This document shows positions 17,200 through 27,352 of a stretch of 47,413 nucleotides of DNA, one piece after another. The position numbers were made by a program, and so were the translations under genes. The notes under the pieces were generated by a model. It saw nothing but the letters and a program-made list of their open reading frames with translations, searched no databases and was not told where the DNA came from. Each line of letters begins with the position of its first letter. Position 1 is the first letter of the stretch. The DNA is from Labilithrix sp. (GTDB lineage Bacteria; Myxococcota_A; Polyangia; Polyangiales; Polyangiaceae). The stretch is from assembly GCA_019637105.1 (NCBI GenBank), contig JAHBWF010000045.1, forward strand, positions 1 to 47,413, written 5' to 3'.

Positions 17200-17312
17200 C
17201 GCATCGCGAGGGTACACGAGCTCGCCACGAGACACGCACAAACGAGCGGCTTTCGCGCGGCGGGGAGCGCCCTCCGCGCGAGCGCACGGCTCGGCTCGAC
17301 ACAAAGCGCGAA

Positions 17313-17338
17313 GGCCCCGGAGCCGGAGCCCCGGGGCC
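17313..17338 (-). terminator. Hairpin between dctP and dctQ
   Basis: GGCCCCGG (17313-17320) and CCGGGGCC (17331-17338) form an 8-bp GC stem with a 10-base loop in the 185-base gap after dctP. There is no U run, so it may stabilise the dctP message or attenuate read-through, giving more binding protein than permease, as is common in transporter operons. Confidence 0.5.
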
Positions 17339-17384
17339 GACGCCCGCGCCTCGCGCACCGCGAGGCGTCATCGCGCGCGACGCG

Positions 17385-18389
17385 TCACTTCGCGGCCGCG
17401 ATGACCTCGTCGAAGACGTCCGCGCGGATCTTGCCCTCGGCCTTCAGCGCGTTGCGGACCTTGCCGAAGACGGCGGCCCAGGCGGCCTTCTCCGTGTCGT
17501 TGAGGTCGACGACGGTCTTGCTGCCCTTCAGCCGGTTGAACGCCTGCGTGTCGATCGCGCGGATGCGGTCGGTCAGCAAGCGACCCGTGTTCTTGCCGGT
17601 GCGCTCGAGGACCGCCTTCGCGTCGGCCGGCAGCCCGTCGTAGGTCTCCTTGTACATGACGAGCGCGCCGATCCCGATGCCGCTCGGGAGGTCGTTGATG
17701 TGCGTCATGTGCGGCGCCCAGCCGAGCTGCTCGGCCGCGATCGACGGCGAGTTGATGACGTCGATCGCCCCCTCGCTGCGCGAGGAGACCGCCGGGAGGA
17801 TCGCCGGGACCGTGAGCGCCTTCGGCGAAGGGACGCCGACGGTCTCGAGGAACTTCTGACCGATGGGATCGCCGGCGATGTAGAACGGGTGCGCCTTCTT
17901 CAAGTCGTCGGGCGTGCGGATCGCCACGCCGCGCGACATGAGGTGCGCCATGCCGACGTCCCCCTTGCCGAGGATGACGAAGCCCTGCTGCGCGAACTCC
18001 TTGTCGAACTTGGGCGAGACCTTCTCACGCACCGCGTCGAGCTTGGCCCAGTTGGGGAAGAGGCCGGGCATCTGGAGCGCGCCGACGTGAGGCCAGATCT
18101 GCGAGAGGCCCGTCGCGGTGATCGCCGCGCCGTCGAGCTCCTTGCTGCGCATCTTGCCGACCATGGCGATCTCGTCGCCTTTGCTCCCGTTGTAAAACCA
18201 CGTGAGCTTGACGGCGCCGCCGCTCTCCTCGCTGACCGCTTTGCTCCAGGCGCCGAAGACCTTGCCCCAGGCAGAGTCCTTCGGCGCGAGGGTTCCCAGC
18301 TTGATCTCCTTCGCGTCCGCGCGCGCGGTGCGGGAGAAGCCGAACATGGCGAAGGCCATGAGGGCGACGACGACAATTCTTCGAAGCAT
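17385..18389 (-). CDS. dctP: TRAP substrate-binding protein DctP
   Basis: A 334-residue periplasmic protein with a cleavable signal peptide (MLRRIVVVALMAFAMFGFS, ending ARA) and the DctP fold: KEIKLGTLAPKDSAWGKVF at the start, GDEIAMVGKMRSKELDGAA, the TRAP signature region around GAIDVINSPS, and helical ends. It captures the solute and hands it to DctQM. ATG 18389 is supported by AAGGAG 9 bases upstream; the longer frame adds a basic leader before the signal peptide. The neighbouring TatT gene suggests a ligand like those of TatT-associated TRAP systems, which in Treponema were proposed to be hydrophobic; that transfer is inference. Confidence 0.93.
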   Translation of the reverse strand: MLRRIVVVALMAFAMFGFSRTARADAKEIKLGTLAPKDSAWGKVFGAWSKAVSEESGGAVKLTWFYNGSKGDEIAMVGKMRSKELDGAAITATGLSQIWPHVGALQMPGLFPNWAKLDAVREKVSPKFDKEFAQQGFVILGKGDVGMAHLMSRGVAIRTPDDLKKAHPFYIAGDPIGQKFLETVGVPSPKALTVPAILPAVSSRSEGAIDVINSPSIAAEQLGWAPHMTHINDLPSGIGIGALVMYKETYDGLPADAKAVLERTGKNTGRLLTDRIRAIDTQAFNRLKGSKTVVDLNDTEKAAWAAVFGKVRNALKAEGKIRADVFDEVIAAAK

Positions 18390-18505
18390 GGAAGACGTCT
18401 CCTTCCTCTTCCTCAAACAGACGCTCAAGGAGCGACCTGGGCCGCTGCGATCGACCCTACGCTTGGACGGAAAACCCGCAAGCGCAATGTACGCTTAGCC
18501 GCGTC

Positions 18506-19537
18506 TCATTTCGCGGCGGCGGGTACGGCGGCGGCGGGCGCTGCGGCGGGGGCAGGCGCGGGCGCCGCGTCACCGGACGCCGACTCGGCGGCCCCCGCGG
18601 CGGGCTTGGCCGGCTCCGCGACCTCGAAGCCGCAGTCCTCCATCGCCGACTTGTGGAGCGCGCGCTTGGCGCGACGCTTCGCGATCGTGTTCTGGAGGCG
18701 CAAGCTCGGATCCGGGTCCTCGGCCGAGAGGACCTCGTTCAGCACCTTCTCGTAGAGGGCCTGATCCGACTTCACGCACGCGTACTTCGCGTAGTTGACG
18801 AGGACGCCGAGCGATTTTCGCTGCGTCTTCTCGAGGGCGAGGTCGAGGAGCTTCTTCGCCTCGTCGAGCTCGGCCATCGCCGTCCGCGCGTGGTACGCCG
18901 CGAGGGTCGACGTGGCGCCCCAGGCCATCAGCTCGGGGTGGAGCTCGCGGCTCCGCTCGAGGAGCGCGACGCCCACGAAGAGCTCCGCGACGTACTCGGG
19001 CTCGTCCTTGAGGAGGTTGACGCGCGCGAGCCACGCCGAGCCGAGCCAGAAGAGCGTCTCGGCGTCCTCCTTGTCGTCGAAATGCTCGCCGAGCCACGCC
19101 TTGAGCGTGTCGGCGTTCTTCTTCGCGTTCGAAAACCCCTCGTCTTCCTTCGCCAAGAGCTCGAGGCCGTAGGAGATCGCCCGGTCGAACGCGAGCTTCG
19201 CGCGCTGCTTGTGGTACTCGGCGGCGTCCTCGTCGCCGGCGAGCGTCGCGACCTCGTAGTCGTCCTGCGCGAAGGCGTACCCCCACCCGGTCCAGCCTCG
19301 GACGAGCATGAAGAGGGCGTCCTCGTTGTCCGGCGCGAGGCGGTGCATCCCCTCGAACTGCATGACGCCGCCGGCGGCGGCGCCGCGCGCGACCTCGTAG
19401 TCGCCGATGGTGTCGGCGGCCCCCGCTCCGATCCGGGTCGACTTGATCTGCCCGTTGAGGAGCATCTTCTTGACGCACCCCGTCGAGCCGAGTGCGAGCG
19501 TGGCCGCGAGAGCGAGACCGAGGACGTTCGTACGCAT
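18506..19537 (-). CDS. tatT: TatT-type TPR lipoprotein of TRAP transporter
   Basis: A 343-residue lipoprotein (lipobox STGC, Cys 21) of the TRAP-associated TPR (TatT) family described from Treponema pallidum Tp0956. Family-like features are the start CVKKMLLNGQIKSTRIGAGA, a helical body with TPR-like repeats (YHKQRAKLAFDRAISYG, FWLGSAWLARVNLL, YHARTAMAELDEAKKLLDLA) and the cysteine near CVKSDQALYEKVL. The C-terminus is an Ala/Pro-rich low-complexity tail. TatT trimers bind the DctP-type protein in the periplasm and are thought to pass ligand to it. Order here, tatT-dctP-dctQ-dctM, is as in Treponema, which strongly supports the call. Confidence 0.9.
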   Translation of the reverse strand: MRTNVLGLALAATLALGSTGCVKKMLLNGQIKSTRIGAGAADTIGDYEVARGAAAGGVMQFEGMHRLAPDNEDALFMLVRGWTGWGYAFAQDDYEVATLAGDEDAAEYHKQRAKLAFDRAISYGLELLAKEDEGFSNAKKNADTLKAWLGEHFDDKEDAETLFWLGSAWLARVNLLKDEPEYVAELFVGVALLERSRELHPELMAWGATSTLAAYHARTAMAELDEAKKLLDLALEKTQRKSLGVLVNYAKYACVKSDQALYEKVLNEVLSAEDPDPSLRLQNTIAKRRAKRALHKSAMEDCGFEVAEPAKPAAGAAESASGDAAPAPAPAAAPAAAVPAAAK

Positions 19538-19601
19538 CGCGCCGAGTCGTACAGGCCGCCGGCCGCGGATGTCAACGCGCGACGCGCGTCGACTCGCTGC
19601 G

Positions 19602-20966
19602 TCAACGCCGCGACGCCGTCAGCATCGTGCACGCGGCGCGCGTCCGCACGCTCGGATCGGGATCGGCGAGGAGCGGCGCGGCGCGGGCGGGACGGCCCAG
19701 CGCGGCGAGCGCCGCCGCCGCCGAGGTCTTCCGCCGCGCCTCGCTCGACGCGAGGTCCGCCTCGATCCACGCCTGGATGCGCAGCTCGCCCGCCGTCGCG
19801 AGCACGTGACGCGCGCGCGCCGCGTGATCGAGCGCGCGCGCGTCGTCCGCCTTCCCGCCGAAGCCCTTGACCCCGTAGCCGGCGATCGCGAAGAGCTCCT
19901 TCTTCGCGGCCTCGCGATCGGGCTTGGAGTCGAGGAGCCGCCCGAGCACGGCGACCCTCACCTCGCGATCGTCGTCGTCGGCCGCCTTGCGGATCGCGTC
20001 GAGCACCGGCCCCTCGGCGCGCGCGACGGCGAGCGCGTGGAGCCGGTCGCGACGCGAGCCGTCCGCGATCGTCCGCGCGAGCAGCGCGCCCGCCGACGTC
20101 GTCAGCTCGGCGTCCTTGCTCGCCGAGCGCGTCACCACGCCGGCCGCGGCGATCGCGCCGGGCCCCTTGCCGCCCGACACCGCCACGCGGAGCGCCTCGC
20201 GCCCGCCGTTCTCGAACACCGGCGCGAGGCCCCACGCGACCGCGACGTCCTCCTTGATCGCGTCGTCGCCGGCGGTCCAGAGATCGCGCAGCTTCACCGC
20301 GAGATCGGCCGCTCGCGGACGCGCCTTGTCGCCCTGCCCGCGGAGGATCGCGCTCATCGAGCGGAGCGCCTCGTTGCGCAGCGCGAGCTCGGGATCGACC
20401 CGCGCGGTCTCGAAGAGCAGATCGAGATCGGTGACGTCCCTGGCGGTCGCGGCGGCGCGGATCGCGCTGCGGCGCACGCGGGGGCTCGGGTCGAGGATCG
20501 CCGCCTGACGGCGGGCGCGGTCCTCGTCGCGGTGGAGCGTGCGCGCGCCGACCGCGCGCCAGCGATCGTCCGCGTCGTCGAGCCACGCGCGCGCGGCGCC
20601 TTCGCCGAGCTTGCCGTCCTCGAGGCGCGACAGCGCGGCCTCGGCGCCCGCGCCGTCGCGCGTCTTCATGCGCGCGCCGAGGGCGTCGTCGAGCTCGGCG
20701 GCGCACGCGCGCGTCTCCCTGAGCCGCGCGAGCGCGACGGACTCGTCCCTCGCCGTGGCGATCTCGCGCTCGGCGACCGCGCGCGCGAGGTCGGCGGCCT
20801 CGTCGTTCGAGAGCTTGCCGCGCTCGTGCTTCGACGCGATCTCCGCGCGGAGCTTCGCGGCGTCGCCCTGCTCCGCCGCGCGGAGCGCGGGGCTCCCGCA
20901 GGCGGCGAGCAGCGCCAGGGCGAGCGCGGGCCGACCGAGTGAGAGGATGCGACCGGAGCGCCTCAT
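19602..20966 (-). CDS. HEAT-repeat-like lipoprotein
   Basis: A 454-residue protein starting at MRRSGRIL with a lipobox (LAAC, then GSPAL). The mature part is all-helical and Ala/Arg/Asp-rich with HEAT-like units: DPSPRVRRSAIRAAATA, DPELALRNEALRSMSAIL, DDDREVRVAVLGRLLDS and, at the end, DPDPSVRTRAACTML. Such solenoids are protein-binding scaffolds. It lies 64 bases upstream of tatT on the same strand, so it is probably the first gene of the TRAP operon and may be an accessory periplasmic or outer-membrane factor. It could also be unrelated and only co-oriented. Confidence 0.8.
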   Translation of the reverse strand: MRRSGRILSLGRPALALALLAACGSPALRAAEQGDAAKLRAEIASKHERGKLSNDEAADLARAVAEREIATARDESVALARLRETRACAAELDDALGARMKTRDGAGAEAALSRLEDGKLGEGAARAWLDDADDRWRAVGARTLHRDEDRARRQAAILDPSPRVRRSAIRAAATARDVTDLDLLFETARVDPELALRNEALRSMSAILRGQGDKARPRAADLAVKLRDLWTAGDDAIKEDVAVAWGLAPVFENGGREALRVAVSGGKGPGAIAAAGVVTRSASKDAELTTSAGALLARTIADGSRRDRLHALAVARAEGPVLDAIRKAADDDDREVRVAVLGRLLDSKPDREAAKKELFAIAGYGVKGFGGKADDARALDHAARARHVLATAGELRIQAWIEADLASSEARRKTSAAAALAALGRPARAAPLLADPDPSVRTRAACTMLTASRR

Positions 20967-20980
20967 GAGGTAAGAGCGAA

Positions 20981-21126
20981 TGTCCCGAGTCCGCAAGGAC
21001 TCGGGCGCGGGAAAATGAGAGAACGTACCGTGTCCCGAGTCCGACGTCCGGCTTCGTCGGACGATCGCGAGGCCCTCACGGGCGAGGCGGGCCTCGCGAT
21101 CGTCCGACGAACCATGGACTCAGGAC
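20981..21126. repeat. Nested palindromic intergenic element
   Basis: Two structures share the word TGTCCCGAGTCCG, starting at 20981 and 21031, exactly 50 bases apart. The left copy forms a 9-bp perfect hairpin with a GCAA tetraloop (20984-20992 with 20997-21005). The right copy is the outer arm of a larger hairpin: 21053-21074 is perfectly complementary to 21090-21111 (22 bp) around a 15-base loop. GTCCCGAGTCC (21032-21042) pairs with GGACTCAGGAC (21116-21126) with one mismatch. The element sits between divergent genes. It resembles REP/BIME-type repeats or a structured RNA; there is no T run. Confidence 0.85.
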
Positions 21127-21166
21127 GCTAGCTCGTCTCCGCGGCGCGGAGCAAGGAGGCTGCCGA

Positions 21167-22189
21167 GTGACGCGGGCGTGGGTCGTCGTGAACCGGAACG
21201 CGCGCCGTCTGCGCGCGGGCGGGCCGCTGCTCGACGAGCTCTGCCGCCGCCGCCCGGGCGTCGAGGTCTTCGAGACGCGCGGCGGCGCCGATCTCGACGC
21301 CGCCATGCGCGCCGTCCGCTCGCGGGCGGACGGCGAAGGACCGGGCTCCCGCCCCGCCGTCGTCCTCGCCGGCGGCGACGGCTCGTACATGGCCGGCGTG
21401 AGCGCGCTCGTCCGGGCGTTCGGCGATCGTCCGCTGCCGCCGGTCGCGCTGGCGCCGGGCGGCACCGTGAGCGTCGTCGCCCGAAACTGGGGGATGCGCG
21501 GGGATCCGGTGAGGTACGCGACCCGCCTCCTCGACGCGATCGCGGGCGGGACGGCGCGCGCGACGCGACGTCCGACGCTCCGCGTCCGCGAGGCGCGCGA
21601 CGACGACGCTCACGCCGCGCGCGACGGCGCCGACGCTCACGCCGCGCGCGGCGCGACGACGCCCGGCCGCCGAGAGCGCGTCGGGTTCATCTTCGGCGCG
21701 GGCCTCGTCGCGCGGTTCTTCGAGGTCTACGAGGCGCGCGGCGCCGGCGGCAACGTCGCGGCCGCGCGGATCGTCGCGCGGGTGTTCGCGGGCAGCGTCG
21801 TCGGCTCGCGCTTCGCGCGGTCGGTGCTCGATCCGAACGCGTGCGAGGTCTCCGTGGACGGCGCGCCGGCGCCGTTCGATCGCGTGAGCCTGCTCTGCGC
21901 GAGCGTCGTCCGCCACGTCGGCCTCGGGATGCGCCTCACGCCGCGCGCCGGCGAGGCGCTCGATCGCTTCCACGTCGTCGGAACGCCGCTCGGCCCGCGC
22001 GCGCTGGGGCCGCAGATGCCGCTCGTCCTGGCGGCGCGCCCGCTCCTCGGGCCGCGCGTCGACGCGCTCGCGACCGAGCTGCGCCTCCGGTTTCCGGACG
22101 GCGCCGGCGCCTACGTCCTCGACGGCGACCTGCTCCACGCCGACGCCGTGACGGTGACGGCCGGCCCCGCGCTCGACGTCGTCGGCTGA
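21167..22189 (+). CDS. Diacylglycerol kinase-like lipid kinase
   Basis: A 340-residue protein of the DAGK/LCB5 lipid kinase family. It starts like the family (VVVNRNARRL) and has the ATP-binding GGDGS at 69-73 (VVLAGGDGSYMAG) and the APGGT motif (ALAPGGTVSVVARNWG). These enzymes phosphorylate diacylglycerol or other lipids at the membrane. A low-complexity insert (about 146-163, DDDAHAARDGADAHAARG) is encoded by a 24-base direct repeat (about 21605-21652). The GTG start is supported by AAGGAGG 7 bases upstream. It is convergent with the ABC exporter gene, with a 42-base gap. Confidence 0.85.
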   Translation: MTRAWVVVNRNARRLRAGGPLLDELCRRRPGVEVFETRGGADLDAAMRAVRSRADGEGPGSRPAVVLAGGDGSYMAGVSALVRAFGDRPLPPVALAPGGTVSVVARNWGMRGDPVRYATRLLDAIAGGTARATRRPTLRVREARDDDAHAARDGADAHAARGATTPGRRERVGFIFGAGLVARFFEVYEARGAGGNVAAARIVARVFAGSVVGSRFARSVLDPNACEVSVDGAPAPFDRVSLLCASVVRHVGLGMRLTPRAGEALDRFHVVGTPLGPRALGPQMPLVLAARPLLGPRVDALATELRLRFPDGAGAYVLDGDLLHADAVTVTAGPALDVVG

Positions 22190-22231
22190 CGGAGCTCGAC
22201 CTCCATGAAGCGCCGAGGGAGAGCGCGCTCC

Positions 22232-24127
22232 TCAAGACCGGGACGATGTCGCGCGCGGCGCTCGTGCTCGAGCTCGAAGCGATCCGGGCGCGCCGCGGAG
22301 CGGCTCGAGCCGGACGACGAGGTCCGCGATCGCCATCGGCTCGGGCCGGTGGGTCACGAGGATCACCGTGCGCTCGCCGCGCAGCCGCGCGATCGCCTCG
22401 AGCAGGCGCCCCTGCGACGCGGCGTCGAGCGCGCTCGTCGGCTCGTCGAGGAGCAGGACCGGGAGCCCCGTCGCGAGCGCGCGCGCGACCGCGATCCACT
22501 GGCGCTCGCCGCCGGAGAGCGGGCGGACGGTCCCGAGCACGTCGTCGCCCAGCGAGGCGCCGAGCGCCTCGTTTCCGAGCTTGGCCAGGACGGGCTTCGG
22601 GTCGGGGACCGCCGCGTCGTCGTCCGCGCGGCCGAGCCCGACGTTGATCGCGAGCGTGTCGCCGACGATCGGCGCGTCCTGCGGCACCCACGCGAACGGC
22701 CGCTCGCCCGGCCCGACGCCGCGCCGCGCTCCGCGAGGCGACGCGAGCGCCCCCGACTCCGGCGACTCCGGCGCGGCGTCGAGGACCCGCGCGCCGTAGC
22801 GGACCTCGCCGGTCCGCAACGGCTCGAGGCCGAGCAGCGCGCGGAGCAGCGACGTCTTCCCGATGCCCGTCGGTCCGACGAGCGCCACGATCGAGCCCGC
22901 CGGAACGCTCACCGAGAGCGGCGCGTGCTCGCCGTGGGACGCGCGCACGTCCGTCAGCGCGAGCGGCTCGAGCGTCCAGGGCGTCGCCGCGACCGCGCCG
23001 GCCGCCGCGGAGACGCGCTCGCCCGCCGCCGCGCCTTCGTCCGGCGCGACGCGCGCGTCGTCCGGCGCGCCTCCGTGCGCCGCGTCCGCGCCGTCGCCGA
23101 GCGCGGCCGCGAGCGCCTCTTCGCCGCGCGCCCGCGCGAGCCGCGCGTCGACGAGCTCACGCAGCGGCCGGTAGGCCATGAAGAACGCGATCGCGAACGG
23201 CACCACCGTGCCGTGATCGACGCCGAGCGCCCCTCGCGACGCCAGCGCGAGCGCGAGGACGAGCGCCGTCGCGCCGAGGACCTCGCTCGTCGACGAGAGG
23301 AGCGACGCGCGGACCCGGATCCGCGCGGCCTCCCGCGCGATCGCGCGCCCCACGCCGGCGACGTGCGCCCGGATGCGCCGCTTCGCGCCGTAGGTCGCCC
23401 AGAGCTCCGCGTGCCTCACGGCCTCGTCGGCCGCTTCGACGAGCGCCGCGGCCGAACGCGACGCGCGCGCGTGCGCGCGCTTGAACGCGCGCCGGAGCGA
23501 GAACGCGAGCGCGCCGAAGGCGCCGAGCGCGAGGACGGCGCTGCCCGCGAGCTCGGGCGCGAGGAGGACCAGCAGCGCGCCGAGGGGCACGAGCTGCATC
23601 ACCGCGCGGACCTCCGCGAGCACGCCCTGCGCCACGCCGCGCTCGACCTCGCCCACGTGGCTCGTCAACGCGGCGAGGCGCTCGGCCCGTGTGCCAGCGG
23701 CGCGCTCCGCCGTCGATCCATGATCGTCGTGTCGCGGCGTACGCAAGCCGTGGAGGGCCAGCACGTCGTCGAGCACGCTGAGGCGCACGCGCGCGGCGAC
23801 GTCCCCGGCCACCCGCGCCTCGGCCCACGACGCCAGCGCGCCGCCAACCAACTTGACGATCGCCGCGAACACGCCGGCGACGGCGAGCGGCAACACCGCG
23901 AAGTCCGGAGATCCCGACACTGGGAGGACGAGCGTGGATCCGGCGTCCATCGGGGCGGCCCCCCGCGCGAGCGCGCGGGCCAGCACCCCGGCGGCGGCGG
24001 CCAGGAACGCGTGGCCGGCCGCGTGCATCATGGATCCGACGACGATGGCCACGCCGCGCGACCCGCGAGACCGAACCGCCCGCCAGGTGCGGACGTACAG
24101 CGAGGGATGTGCGGACGCGCGCGACAC
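22232..24127 (-). CDS. ABC exporter, fused permease and ATPase
   Basis: A 631-residue half-transporter. The N-terminal ~340 residues have about six hydrophobic segments. A variable Ala/Asp-rich linker (ADAAHGGAPDDARVAPDEGA) is followed by the ATPase: Walker A GPTGIGKTS (about residue 423), Q-loop WVPQDAPIVG, signature LSGGERQ, Walker B VLLLDEPTSALD and the switch THRPEP. All catalytic motifs are intact. It should form a dimer exporting lipid, peptide or drug, but the sequence gives no substrate. The GTG start lacks a strong ribosome binding site; an in-frame ATG pair about 32 codons later would cut into the first helix and is less likely. Confidence 0.88.
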   Translation of the reverse strand: MSRASAHPSLYVRTWRAVRSRGSRGVAIVVGSMMHAAGHAFLAAAAGVLARALARGAAPMDAGSTLVLPVSGSPDFAVLPLAVAGVFAAIVKLVGGALASWAEARVAGDVAARVRLSVLDDVLALHGLRTPRHDDHGSTAERAAGTRAERLAALTSHVGEVERGVAQGVLAEVRAVMQLVPLGALLVLLAPELAGSAVLALGAFGALAFSLRRAFKRAHARASRSAAALVEAADEAVRHAELWATYGAKRRIRAHVAGVGRAIAREAARIRVRASLLSSTSEVLGATALVLALALASRGALGVDHGTVVPFAIAFFMAYRPLRELVDARLARARGEEALAAALGDGADAAHGGAPDDARVAPDEGAAAGERVSAAAGAVAATPWTLEPLALTDVRASHGEHAPLSVSVPAGSIVALVGPTGIGKTSLLRALLGLEPLRTGEVRYGARVLDAAPESPESGALASPRGARRGVGPGERPFAWVPQDAPIVGDTLAINVGLGRADDDAAVPDPKPVLAKLGNEALGASLGDDVLGTVRPLSGGERQWIAVARALATGLPVLLLDEPTSALDAASQGRLLEAIARLRGERTVILVTHRPEPMAIADLVVRLEPLRGAPGSLRARARAPRATSSRS

Positions 24128-24411
24128 GCAGAGTCACATACATGCGCGGCTGCCTCGGCACCACCGGCGCGACCCGCCGACGGAGCCCGAGATCCGCTGC
24201 GCCTCGGCAAGCAGAGCCATAACCCGGAACAGGAGGCGTCCCTGAGAATGCAACTTGCACGATTTTTCGGGCGCACACTGGCGCCGGGATCTCGCTACGA
24301 TGGCGAGTCCCTCCACGGGCGTCCTGCGTTTCCCCGACGTTCCGTGAGCTGGTCTCGGTCTGACTCCGAATCGACCACTTGTCAAAGGCCCACGCGCCCG
24401 GCTCCCGATCC
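24128..24411. other. Upstream region of ABC exporter and sigma factor
   Basis: A 284-base divergent gap. An AT-richer patch (GAATGCAACTTGCACGATTT near 24247-24266) and TACGAT at 24296 could be parts of a rightward promoter for the sigma gene, but their spacing does not fit a standard -35/-10 pair. No inverted repeat of note. Confidence 0.35.
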
Positions 24412-25929
<1,518 letters not shown>

Positions 25930-25950
25930 CGTTCGAGGCGCTTCGCCCGC

Positions 25951-26345
25951 TCAACCGGCCATGCGCAGCGGCCGGTCGATCACGCGCAGCGTCGCCAGGT
26001 CGTCGAGCGTCTTGTGAATGAGCGCCTCGCTCACGTGCGGGAACGCGGCCAGGCTCTCGTCGAGCGCCGCGAGCCGCGCGCGCAGGCGCTCGCTGCCGAG
26101 CCGCGGGATCGGCGCCGCGCCCTGTGGCGCCGACCACGCCTCGAGGATCGCGAGCGGCGAGTGCTGGCGGCGGGCCTCCGGGAGCGAGGTCAGCCGATCG
26201 TGGAACAGCCGGAACCACGCGTCGTAGTCGGCGACGCGCCTCACCGGGTACCCGGCGGTCTTCACCCAGTGCACGATGACGTCGAGCGAGATCCCGTCGT
26301 CGTCGTACGGGTTGACGACGTTGTACGTCGCGAGCCCGCCCGCCT
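25951..26345 (-). pseudogene. 3' remnant of second carboxylic acid reductase
   Basis: An intact frame encodes the last ~125 residues of a reductase domain: TYNVVNPYDDDGISLDVIVH, then WVKTAG, VRRVADYDAWFRLFHDRL, RRQHSPLAILEAWSAPQGA and [10 protein letters not shown], then TGA. It is clearly similar to the 3' end of the large reductase gene upstream (27353-27720) but differs at many residues (PY/PH, AW/TW, EAW/DAW), so it is a diverged paralog, not an assembly copy. No start codon, adenylation or carrier part is present. It joins, around 26345, to the hydrolase fragment. It is probably the left side of a deletion. Confidence 0.8.
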
Positions 26346-27180
26346 GCCCGCGGTTCGGATCCGCGCGGTTGTGAAAAGTAGTCGCGAAGCGGATCGTTTA
26401 TCCGTCGGCCGGTCGTTGTGGAGGAGGCCCTTGGCCGGAAGTGGAACGATCCCGTGGACCTCGGCGTCGAAGGTCACGCCGAGGATGGCGCCCACGACTT
26501 GCGGAAGTTCTGCCAGACGCCAGCCGAGTCGGGGCCGGGGCAATCGTGTCAGGCGCGAGTGTTCTCGACGCCGAAGCCGGTCGCGAAAAGTCGCCCATCA
26601 CCTCGATCTTCCGCAGCTGGCGTGGCGGTGACGGGAGCGATTTTCCGCCGTGGAAGTCGAAGCCGAGAAACTGCGTGATGCCGGTCTGGGTCTCGCTCCG
26701 CTTGTAGATCTCGACCTCGTGCGGCCCTGGCGAGAGCGAGCGGCACGAAGTCGTGCGCCTTCTCGTCGGCGATCATCGCGATCGCCCGCCAGGATCCTTG
26801 TCGATGGTGACCTCCCAACAGCTCGGCGCGCCCTCCATCGATGGGTTGCTCTTGAAGCATTCACCGACACTCGGGTGCCGTCGAAGCGCGCGAGGATGCG
26901 GGTGCCCGGCCAGAAGCCTTCGGCCCGCGGGATCCGTCGTATCGAATCGACCGACGAACAGCGGCTGGTGGATCGTGCCGCGAGAACCGGCGATGAGGGC
27001 CCAAGTCAGTCTCAAGGGCAAGAACGTCCGGCGTGGGGGTTCCATCGGTGGTGTCGTTCCGGGCCGGACCGCTGACCCGACGACGCCTTCTTGTTCGGCG
27101 AGAGCTCCGAGCAGAGGTGGATCCCCACTGCGACGAGGAAGAGCGCCGGAGACGGCGAGGAATCGGGAAGACAGGCGCAT
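26345..27180 (-). pseudogene. Decayed SGNH/GDSL hydrolase, 5' part
   Basis: Read across several frameshifts, the minus strand encodes the N-terminal part of a secreted SGNH hydrolase. It has a signal peptide (MRLSSRFLAVSGAL, shifting frame to FLVAVGIHLC), the beta-sandwich N-domain (IHQPLFVGRFDTTDPAG at about 26970-26923, WEVTIDKDPGG, then AIAMIADEKAHDFV in another frame) and the link to the catalytic domain (KIAPVTATPAAEDR, then KIEVMGDF where GDS is expected, GFGVENTRA). It ends with VVGAILGVTFDAEVHGIV and GLLHND. The catalytic Ser block itself is frame-broken and the C-terminal half with the Asp/His of the triad is missing. The pieces in order match the known layout of esterases with this N-domain. 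Confidence 0.72.
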
Positions 27181-27352
27181 GCTCGTGCGCCGTCTCTGGC
27201 GGCGAAGCCGGCAGGCGTGGTGCGTTGCCGCTCCTCGTGACGCGCTCGGTCCCAGATCGGGCCGGCGCCGCGGCACGACGTCGCCTTCTCCGAGCACGTC
27301 CAGCACGACCGCCTGTGCTTCGTGATCGAATGTGGTCGGGTTGTCGGCATGC

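Noticed and set aside
17313-17338. Canonical Rho-independent terminator
   Set aside because: The stem is good but no U run follows on the transcribed strand, and the operon continues with dctQ.
13838-17371. A single 1177-residue protein in the dctM frame
   Set aside because: Its N-terminal half is an Arg-rich shadow of dctQ. The GTG at 15640, with AGGAGAC and the GTGA overlap, gives a normal DctM.
20981-21126. tRNA or other known RNA gene
   Set aside because: The structure is a simple long hairpin without cloverleaf elements or a T-loop motif such as GGTTCGAATCC.
26650-27325. Rightward genes across the decayed hydrolase region
   Set aside because: These frames lack family features, whereas the minus strand gives ordered SGNH hydrolase motifs across its frameshifts.
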